From: UBA7236 sp964638865
GTDB taxonomy: Bacteria > Bacteroidota > Bacteroidia > Chitinophagales > BACL12
DNA: 6,079 bases
Reading direction: 5' to 3'
Assembly: GCA_964638865.1 (NCBI GenBank)
Contig: CAZXBG010000188.1
Location: forward strand, 1 to 6,079
Below the pieces are notes generated by a model, which saw only the letters and a program-made list of their open reading frames with translations, was not told the DNA's origin and made no database searches. How positions within the stretch are numbered: position 1 is the first letter of the stretch; each line of letters opens with the position of its first letter. Of the stretch, positions 1-4,474 are shown in pieces. The position numbers were made by a program, and so were the translations under genes.

Positions 1-54
1 CATTACTCATTACTCATTACTCATTACTCATTACTCATTACTCATTACTCATTA
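1..54. repeat. CATTACT heptamer tandem repeat (about 7.7 copies)
   Basis: Seven perfect head-to-tail copies of CATTACT occupy 1-49 and are followed by a partial copy CATTA at 50-54. The array starts at the window edge, so its true length is unknown. Seven is not a multiple of three, so the forward strand has the same stop-free cycle of seven codons (H-Y-S-L-L-I-T) in every frame, whereas the reverse strand meets stops (TAA, TGA). The array runs directly into the TATATTTG promoter-like box and lies 12 bases from the sanA ATG. Perfect short tandem arrays of this type are prone to copy-number change by replication slippage. A regulatory effect on sanA is inference only. Confidence 0.95.
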
Positions 55-60
55 TATTTG
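53..60 (+). promoter_or_regulatory. Putative Bacteroidetes -7 promoter element for sanA
   Basis: TATATTTG matches the Bacteroidetes -7 consensus TAnnTTTG exactly. No TTTG -33 element lies about 19 bases upstream, because that stretch is inside the CATTACT array (ATTA at the expected place). If used, transcription would begin only a few bases after position 60, giving an mRNA with almost no leader before the ATG at 67. The first two bases of the box overlap the last partial repeat. Confidence 0.4.
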
Positions 61-66
61 TCTTCT

Positions 67-732
67 ATGAAAAAGCCTTTCAAAAAGCCCTTATTCAAAA
101 AACTCCTCCTCTGGGGAACTGCCTGTTTTGCTGCAGGAATTTTGTTCACTTTATTTATCAGTTATTTCATGAGCAAAACTGCGGCGGATCAAATTTACAG
201 TGATGTAAATAAAATTCCGGCAAAGGATGTTGCTGTTGTTTTAGGAACTTCCAGATATATGCTAAATGGATATCAGAACCAATATTTTACTTATCGCATG
301 AATGCTGCTGCTGAATTATATCACGCAGGCAAAATAAAAAAAATATTAGTGAGTGGAGATAATAGTGTATCAAATTACAACGAGCCGCTTGAAATGTTTA
401 GTGCCTTAATTGAAATGGGTGTTGATCCGGAGGATATCGTTTTAGATTTTGCAGGTTTTAGAACCTTTGATTCCATGGTGCGGGCAAAGGAGGTTTTCGG
501 ATTAAAAACTTTTATAGTGGTATCGCAGGAATTTCACTGCGAACGCGCTATTTATATTGCAAATGCAAAAGATATTAACGTTACGGCCTACATTGCAACA
601 GATCCGTATAGCTCCTCAAAAACAACCTGGAGAGAATATCCTGCAAGGGTTAGCGCATTTTTAGATTGTTATATCATCAAAACAAAACCACATTTTCTCG
701 GTGAAAAAATTGATGTGATGGCGGGAATTTAA
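67..732 (+). CDS. sanA: SanA-family inner-membrane envelope protein (DUF218/YdcF-like fold)
   Basis: The 221-residue product belongs to the SanA branch of the DUF218 (YdcF-like) superfamily. In enterobacteria SanA is an inner-membrane protein needed for full envelope barrier function, and its loss gives vancomycin sensitivity at high temperature. The biochemical activity is not settled. A lysine-rich N-terminus (residues 2-12) precedes one membrane anchor (about 13-34), so the globular domain should be periplasmic. Family landmarks in order are VLGTS (58-62), YRMNAA (76-81), SGDN (96-99), YNEP (104-107), the AGFRTFDS block (129-136), SQEFHCERA (153-161) and a C-terminal FLG (210-212). Length is close to the E. 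coli protein. I place the start at ATG 67: an in-frame TTG at 58 lies inside the promoter-like box and adds only three residues, and the next Met (residue 35) would delete the anchor. It probably heads a rightward group with the membrane protein 38 bases downstream. Identification is firm; function in this phylum is by homology. Confidence 0.9.
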   Translation: MKKPFKKPLFKKLLLWGTACFAAGILFTLFISYFMSKTAADQIYSDVNKIPAKDVAVVLGTSRYMLNGYQNQYFTYRMNAAAELYHAGKIKKILVSGDNSVSNYNEPLEMFSALIEMGVDPEDIVLDFAGFRTFDSMVRAKEVFGLKTFIVVSQEFHCERAIYIANAKDINVTAYIATDPYSSSKTTWREYPARVSAFLDCYIIKTKPHFLGEKIDVMAGI

Positions 733-770
733 TTTCCTTTTAACGAAAAAATAATTCCAAAAATAATAAC

Positions 771-1106
771 ATGCAAAATCTACAATATTTTATATTATTT
801 GCAGGGGCATGGGCATTAATTAATGGAATTCTTCACGACATATTTGTATTAAAAGAGCGAAGACCTTTTAATCGCGATCTGATAAGACTTTTAATTGACG
901 GTCATCTATTAATTTTTTCAGGCATATTTTATTTTGTAAGTGCGAAGGGAATTTTACAGGGAGAAAAAACAGCGTTTCTGATATGTATATTTAACGCCAT
1001 TTTTTTATTGGGATATTGTGCTTTTATATTTAAAATTCTTCGTTCCTTTGGCACGATTCTTATCAATTTAATAGCCTTGATTTGGCTATTAGTTGTTTTT
1101 ATTTAA
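771..1106 (+). CDS. Small four-helix integral membrane protein, function unknown
   Basis: This is a 111-residue, very hydrophobic protein with four likely membrane segments at about residues 5-27, 41-58, 66-87 and 92-111. The loops are short. The first cytosolic or periplasmic loop is basic and polar (KERRPFNRD, 28-36), and there is a conserved-looking Asp-Gly-His (43-45) at the start of helix 2. I do not recognise a named family and see no catalytic motif. The C-terminus ends within the last helix. The start ATG is preceded by an A-rich stretch rather than a Shine-Dalgarno sequence. It lies 38 bases after sanA and 24 bases before the first DUF2147 gene on the same strand, so co-transcription with sanA is plausible. 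The continuous frame, sensible membrane topology and tight spacing make it a real gene. Confidence 0.75.
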   Translation: MQNLQYFILFAGAWALINGILHDIFVLKERRPFNRDLIRLLIDGHLLIFSGIFYFVSAKGILQGEKTAFLICIFNAIFLLGYCAFIFKILRSFGTILINLIALIWLLVVFI

Positions 1107-1111
1107 CTTTA
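1081..1111 (+). promoter_or_regulatory. Putative Bacteroidetes promoter (-33/-7) for the DUF2147 pair
   Basis: TTTG at 1081-1084 is separated by exactly 19 bases from TAACTTTA at 1104-1111. The second element matches TAnnTTTG at all fixed positions except the final G. This is the usual Bacteroidetes -33/-7 spacing. The -7 box overlaps the TAA stop of the preceding membrane-protein gene. Transcription would start around 1114-1118, giving a short leader before ATG 1131. It would let the two DUF2147 genes be expressed separately from sanA. Confidence 0.4.
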
Positions 1112-1130
1112 TAACTTAAACTTCAACAAC

Positions 1131-1559
1131 ATGAAAAAATTGGCAGGTATAATTTGTATTTTATGCGTTTCGATGTCACTTAATGCTCAAACATGGCAAG
1201 ATGCGTGTTTGGGTGGTTGGATAAACGGCGATGGCGACGGGAAAATAATGATCTACAAAGAAGGAGATAAATACTACGGGAAAATTACTTGGTTGCGCGA
1301 ACCCAATGAAGAGGACGGAACACCTAAGGTAGATAATGAAAATCCGGACAAGGCCAAACAAAAACAACCCGTTATGGGACTTGTGATACTTAAGAACTTC
1401 ACCTTTGAAGAGGGTTTCTGGAAGAACGGAAGCATCTACGATCCAAAAAACGGCAGAACTTATGACTGCGAAATGTGGTTAGATGGTAAAGACAAATTGA
1501 AGATTCGCGGTTATTGGGGCATTGTGTATCGCACCGAAACCTGGACCAAGGCAAAATAA
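1131..1559 (+). CDS. Secreted DUF2147 family protein, copy A
   Basis: This 142-residue protein has a Sec signal peptide: basic MKK, a hydrophobic core at about residues 4-17 and a likely cleavage after A19 (SLNA|Q). No lipobox cysteine is present, so the mature protein should be soluble in the periplasm or outside the cell. The mature region is one DUF2147 domain: GGW (28-30), IYKEGDKYYGKI (41-52), W54, ENPD (70-73), GLVILKNF (83-90), GFW..G (95-100), NGRTYDCE (107-114) and RGYWG (126-130), ending in ETWTK. DUF2147 is a small, probably beta-barrel-like domain of unknown function, common in Gram-negative secreted proteins. It has a paralogue 27 bases downstream with about half its residues identical. 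Sampled GC content is about 44 percent (79 of 180 bases in 1201-1260 and 1321-1440), clearly above the paralogue. Confidence 0.9.
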   Translation: MKKLAGIICILCVSMSLNAQTWQDACLGGWINGDGDGKIMIYKEGDKYYGKITWLREPNEEDGTPKVDNENPDKAKQKQPVMGLVILKNFTFEEGFWKNGSIYDPKNGRTYDCEMWLDGKDKLKIRGYWGIVYRTETWTKAK

Positions 1560-1586
1560 GTTCAACATACTCTTTTATTATACTTT

Positions 1587-2018
1587 ATGAAATTGTTTAT
1601 CACCTCCCTGTTTTTTTTATTCTTGCATCCCGGTGCAAAAGCGCAGGGAAATGCGGATGCCGCCATTGGAAAATGGATGTCGGATAATGGACGACTGATT
1701 GTTGAAATTTATAAATCAGGAAATAAATATTACGGTAAAATAAATTGGATCTATATTCAAATTGATTCCGAAACCGGAAAACCGAGAACTGATGTAGAAA
1801 ACCCGGATGTATCAAAAAAAAATGTTCCGATTATTGGTTTAGTAGTATTAAAAAACTTTGAATTTATAGATGGTTTTTGGCAAAACGGAACAGTTTATAA
1901 TTCACAAAATGGAAAAACCTACGACTGTGAATTTTGGATGGAAGGAAAAAATAAACTGGTATTGCGCGGGCATTGGGGATTTGTTTATCACACCGAATAC
2001 TGGACGCGAAAAGAATAA
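1587..2018 (+). CDS. Secreted DUF2147 family protein, copy B
   Basis: This 143-residue paralogue of the gene just upstream has a signal peptide with a phenylalanine/leucine-rich core and probable cleavage after A19 (AKA|Q), followed by one DUF2147 domain. It shares IYKxGxKYYGKI (41-52), ENPD (71-74), GLVxLKNF (84-91), GFWxNG (96-101), NGKTYDCE (108-115), RGHWG (127-131) and TExWT with copy A. My hand alignment gives roughly 58 identities over 117 residues with a single one-residue gap. The genes are 27 bases apart on the same strand and are probably co-transcribed, ending at the hairpin at 2017-2050. Sampled GC is about 30 percent (54 of 180 bases over 1681-1860), much lower than copy A. That argues for an old duplication or separate origins rather than a recent copy. 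The molecular function is unknown. Confidence 0.9.
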   Translation: MKLFITSLFFLFLHPGAKAQGNADAAIGKWMSDNGRLIVEIYKSGNKYYGKINWIYIQIDSETGKPRTDVENPDVSKKNVPIIGLVVLKNFEFIDGFWQNGTVYNSQNGKTYDCEFWMEGKNKLVLRGHWGFVYHTEYWTRKE

Positions 2019-2050
2019 AAAAAAGCGGAAATTAATTCCGCTTTTTTTTT
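2017..2050. terminator. Bidirectional intrinsic terminator between convergent genes
   Basis: GCGGAA (2025-2030) pairs with TTCCGC (2036-2041) around the loop ATTAA. Eight A residues (2017-2024) precede the stem and nine T residues (2042-2050) follow it. The flanking A and T tracts can extend the stem, and each strand reads as hairpin plus U-tract. It overlaps the last bases of copy B of DUF2147 and lies 10 bases from the stop of the minus-strand lipoprotein gene, so it can serve both convergent units. Confidence 0.9.
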
Positions 2051-2063
2051 ATTTAAGTTTTTA

Positions 2064-2381
2064 CTTTTTTAAACTTCCGGTCACATCATAATTAATATTA
2101 TCTTGACCTGATTTCACCCAAACAACTTTACCATTGAGTTTTTCATCAATAATAGTTGCGGTAAAATCCATATGTCCATTTTCAGCACTTTGGAAATTAC
2201 ATTCCATCGTTATTTTACCATCCTGTTCCCATGCTTTATAGGGTGATTTAGAAAAGCCATACGACTCACAACTTGCACTTCTCAGCGTTCCGCCTTCGAA
2301 TGTCCAATCCTCATCATAAGCTGTTTCAGGTTTACCGGGTTCCATAGTATTTGTTAAGAAAATTTTTCCGTCGAGCGAAAC
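2064..2381 (-). repeat. Repeat unit 2 of the duplicated lipoprotein domain
   Basis: This is the second, uninterrupted copy of the domain (about 106 residues, to the C-terminus). It carries KPETA, CESYGF, the G-x-M-D-F-T segment and VWVKSGQ, aligned in order with unit 1. About 33 of 105 positions are identical by hand alignment, so the duplication is old and detectable only at the protein level. Confidence 0.8.
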
Positions 2382-2717
2382 TTCTTTTTTCTCCGGCAAT
2401 AATCCTGTTTTTCCATTAAAGGTATAATACATATCAGGCTGACCTGCTTTTTTCCAAACCATGGTGCCGTGAATACTGTCGCTCATTACCATACCTGTCT
2501 AGGTCATTGTTCCTTCTGAGGAACTTGGCATTTCTGCTTCAAATGTAAAGTTTTCGCCGGCTTTTTTTGCCGAATAAGTTGTGGATTTAAATCCGTAATC
2601 ATGACATTGCAAATTGTCGAAAATGCTATCCTTAAAAATCATTTGTTCTACTACTGCGGTTTCCGGTTTATCTTTTTCCATCGTAGCAATTACAAATTGT
2701 TTATCGCCAATTATTAC
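2382..2717 (-). repeat. Repeat unit 1 of the duplicated lipoprotein domain
   Basis: This stretch encodes the first of two tandem protein-level repeats, with a period of 336 bases (112 codons) measured from KPETA to KPETA. Its start (V-x-x-x-x-K-x-F, then TME, KPETA) matches the second unit without gaps. Both units continue with a CxxYGF motif (CHDYGF here), a G-x-M-x-x-T segment and VW-x-K-x-GQ. The internal amber codon at 2499-2501 falls within this unit. Confidence 0.8.
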
Positions 2718-2877
2718 ATTTTCAGGCGTGGCCTGTGAACAGGAATAAAAGGGTGAAAAAAAACATGATCAATAAGGCTGAGCCCGATTTTGGTTTAGTT
2801 TTAGTTAACATAGTAGTGCGTTTAAGTTAAATAAAAAACGGGTTTCCAGAATTGGAGTTCCGAAAAATTATCCTTAC

Positions 2878-2885
2878 CAAATATA
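2878..2885 (-). promoter_or_regulatory. Putative -7 promoter element for the lipoprotein gene
   Basis: On the minus strand this reads TATATTTG, an exact match to TAnnTTTG. It lies between the serS stop (2894) and the lipoprotein ATG (2811). Transcription would begin around 2875-2871, leaving a leader of about 60 bases. TTTG tetramers upstream are at spacings of 11 and 25 bases, not the usual 19, so the -33 side is unconvincing. Confidence 0.4.
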
Positions 2886-2893
2886 CAAACTAT

Positions 2894-4171
2894 TTACAAA
2901 GAAATTGTACCAAATCCGGTATACCTGTGCAACACTTCCGGTAAATTGATGGCGTTCTCTGTTTGATTATTTTCCAACAAAGCAGCAACTATCCTCGGCA
3001 ATGCCAAAGCACTTCCGTTTAATGTGTGCACCAATTTATTTTTACCATCTGCCGCATCCTTGAATCGGCATTTCATCCGGTTGGATTGAAAGGTTTCGAA
3101 ATTAGAAACAGAACTCACTTCCAGCCATCTTTTTTGTGCTGCAGAATACACTTCAAAATCGTAGGTAATTGCAGAAGAAAATCCCATATCGCCGCCACAT
3201 AATCTTAAAATTCGATACGGTAATTGTAAAGAGATAATGATATCCTCCACATGTTTTACCATTTTTTCCAATAAGATATCCGATTGATCAGGGTGCGCAA
3301 TTTGTACTATTTCCACTTTATCAAATTGATGTAAACGATTTAATCCGCGTACGTCTTTACCATAACTTCCTGCTTCTCTTCTGAAACAAGGAGTGTAAGC
3401 CGTCATTTTAATTGGAAGTTCATCCTCCCGCACAATTACATCGCGATAAATATTTGTAATGGGTACTTCTGCTGTGGGAATTAAGAAATAATTATCCTCT
3501 ACTGCGTGATACATCTGTCCCTCTTTATCGGGCAATTGACCGGTTCCAAATCCGGAAGCTTCATTTATCATTAATGGCGGAATATATTCTGTATAACCCG
3601 CTTCGGTTGCCCTGTCTAGAAAAAATGCGATAAGTGCACGCTGCAATTTTGCGCCTTTGCCTATATATACCGGAAATCCGCTTCCTGTAATTTTATTCCC
3701 TAATTCAAAGTCAATTAAATTGTAAGTAGTAGTGAGTTCCCAATGTGGTTGCGGTTCAAAATTAAATTCCGGAACTATTCCACCTTTTTTCATTTCTACA
3801 TTTTCTTCCGGATTTAAACCTGCAGGTACAATTTCCTGCGGGAGATTTGGAAGACTTAATAATATCTCTTTTATTTTTTCTGTGTTGAGATTGTGATTAT
3901 TTTCAATTTCAGTGGTTTTTATTTTCAGCTCTGCGATAAGTGATTTCATTACTTCTGCTTCCTCTTTTTTTCCCTGGCCCATCATTTTTCCAATTTCTTT
4001 GGATGTACTGTTTATTTCTGCGAGCGTATTATCGAGATCTGTCTGAATTTTTTTTCTGTCGTCGTCCAATAACAATATGGTATCGATAATGTGAACATCG
4101 AATTTATTTCTTTTTGCTAATCGTTTTTTCGCAGTTTCTGTATTCGCTCTCAAGTAATTTATATCTAACAT
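2894..4171 (-). CDS. serS: Seryl-tRNA synthetase
   Basis: This cytosolic class IIa enzyme charges tRNA-Ser (and tRNA-Sec where present) with serine through a seryl-adenylate. The 425-residue product has the usual length. Residues 1-110 form the N-terminal helical-hairpin tRNA-binding arm, rich in charged residues (about 32-100). The catalytic core follows: motif 1 region (about 192-214, with YIPP), the serine-binding TAE (233-235), class II motif 2 with FRREAGSYGKD (263-273) and the RLHQFDKVE stretch (279-287), the ExSSxSNFExFQ block (351-362), and motif 3 (LNGSALALPR, 384-393, with its arginine). The start is ATG 4171, because MLDINYLR is the conserved SerRS N-terminus. An in-frame ATG at 4225 would add 18 residues and run through a promoter-like box. 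The gene lies upstream of the damaged lipoprotein gene and is divergent from rho. No residue looks missing. Confidence 0.98.
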   Translation of the reverse strand: MLDINYLRANTETAKKRLAKRNKFDVHIIDTILLLDDDRKKIQTDLDNTLAEINSTSKEIGKMMGQGKKEEAEVMKSLIAELKIKTTEIENNHNLNTEKIKEILLSLPNLPQEIVPAGLNPEENVEMKKGGIVPEFNFEPQPHWELTTTYNLIDFELGNKITGSGFPVYIGKGAKLQRALIAFFLDRATEAGYTEYIPPLMINEASGFGTGQLPDKEGQMYHAVEDNYFLIPTAEVPITNIYRDVIVREDELPIKMTAYTPCFRREAGSYGKDVRGLNRLHQFDKVEIVQIAHPDQSDILLEKMVKHVEDIIISLQLPYRILRLCGGDMGFSSAITYDFEVYSAAQKRWLEVSSVSNFETFQSNRMKCRFKDAADGKNKLVHTLNGSALALPRIVAALLENNQTENAINLPEVLHRYTGFGTISL

Positions 4172-4188
4172 AAACACTAATTTGGGGG

Positions 4189-4196
4189 CAAATATA
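4189..4196 (-). promoter_or_regulatory. Putative -7 promoter element for serS
   Basis: On the minus strand this reads TATATTTG, an exact TAnnTTTG match. It ends 17 bases before the serS ATG (4171), so transcription would start around 4186-4182 with a leader of about 11-15 bases. A TTTG lies 26 bases upstream of it, longer than the usual 19. The box lies within the 54-base N-terminal extension that a start at 4225 would require, which supports the shorter protein. Confidence 0.5.
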
Positions 4197-4474
4197 ACCT
4201 GTATTTTGGTGGCTGAAATGCCCAAAGGGAGGTGTTTTCCCTTAAATTCATTGTAAACATTGCCATAAGTGACATAGTTTTTGCTGTTTTTTTTGTTTTT
4301 TTAAAATATCCGCCTTATCATTGCACCGTAAAGTCCTCGAAGTAAGTAGCGGACATCTCGTCTGAATATTTCAAAACAGGTTTATTCAGTTAATTTTTTC
4401 TCAACTTTTCGTTTTTTAATAAATCGACGTACTGTTAAATTTTTTGAATTTTTTTCTAACCAATATAAGCTTTT
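4197..4474. other. Divergent serS-rho intergenic region and rho leader
   Basis: No credible gene or RNA was found here. The stretch holds a T8-G-T7 run (4287-4302) and a pyrimidine-rich, G-poor stretch just before rho (9 G in 4379-4474). A weak rho promoter candidate is TTG at 4251 followed 21 bases later by TAGTTTTTG (4275-4283); it has one base too many between TA and TTTG, and no exact TAnnTTTG is present. TCCGC (4309-4313) can pair with GCGGA (4349-4353), and GTCC (4333-4336) competes for part of the same partner, but these stems are short. Autoregulation through the leader is known for rho elsewhere, but nothing here proves it. Confidence 0.4.

Larger units (their letters stand above)
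2061..2811 (-). pseudogene. Disrupted lipoprotein with two tandem copies of one domain
   Basis: The gene reads from ATG 2811 to TAA 2061 but is broken twice. From the ATG, a basic start and hydrophobic stretch run into an 8-T homopolymer (plus-strand A's at 2756-2763), after which this frame soon stops. Removing one T joins it to the downstream frame and creates FYSC with a lipoprotein-type Cys (repaired residue 24). Further on, an in-frame TAG (2499-2501, residue 104) interrupts the gene. Repaired, it would encode 249 residues: a lipoprotein signal and two repeats of one unit (about 32-143 and 144-249), each with KPETA, a CxxYGF motif and a VW-K-GQ segment, about 30 percent identical by eye. 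Coding before the ATG at 2681 is real because that stretch also aligns with repeat 2. The amber aligns with Phe in repeat 2, so a Trp codon (TGG to TAG) is likely. I recognise no named family. Genuine decay, phase variation plus a mutation, or sequence errors are all possible. Confidence 0.8.

Noticed and set aside
1..54. CRISPR array
   Set aside because: The 7-base units are contiguous with no spacers, so it is a simple tandem repeat.
58..66. TTG at 58 as the sanA start
   Set aside because: It adds only three residues, lies inside the promoter-like TATATTTG box, and an ATG at 67 gives a normal basic N-terminus before the anchor.
1870..2091. Overlapping plus-strand open frame across the end of the second DUF2147 gene
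   Set aside because: It is in a different frame from the conserved DUF2147 domain, runs through the terminator hairpin, and its product is low complexity.
2499..2501. Recoded amber (pyrrolysine or suppressor)
   Set aside because: A single TAG in a gene that also carries a frame slip is better explained by mutation or error. No recoding signal or suppressor tRNA is visible in the window.
2061..2681. Two separate small genes starting at ATG 2681 and ATG 2492 on the minus strand
   Set aside because: They share one frame separated by a single TAG. Repeat alignment runs across the stop and also upstream of 2681, so both are pieces of one gene.
2722..2811. Independent 29-codon peptide from ATG 2811 ending soon after the hydrophobic core
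   Set aside because: It consists only of a signal-peptide-like stretch. The downstream frame continues a protein aligned with repeat 2, so a frame slip explains it better.
4172..4225. Longer serS start at ATG 4225
   Set aside because: The extra 18 residues are not part of the SerRS N-terminus, which begins MLDINYLR. The extension overlaps a promoter-like box.
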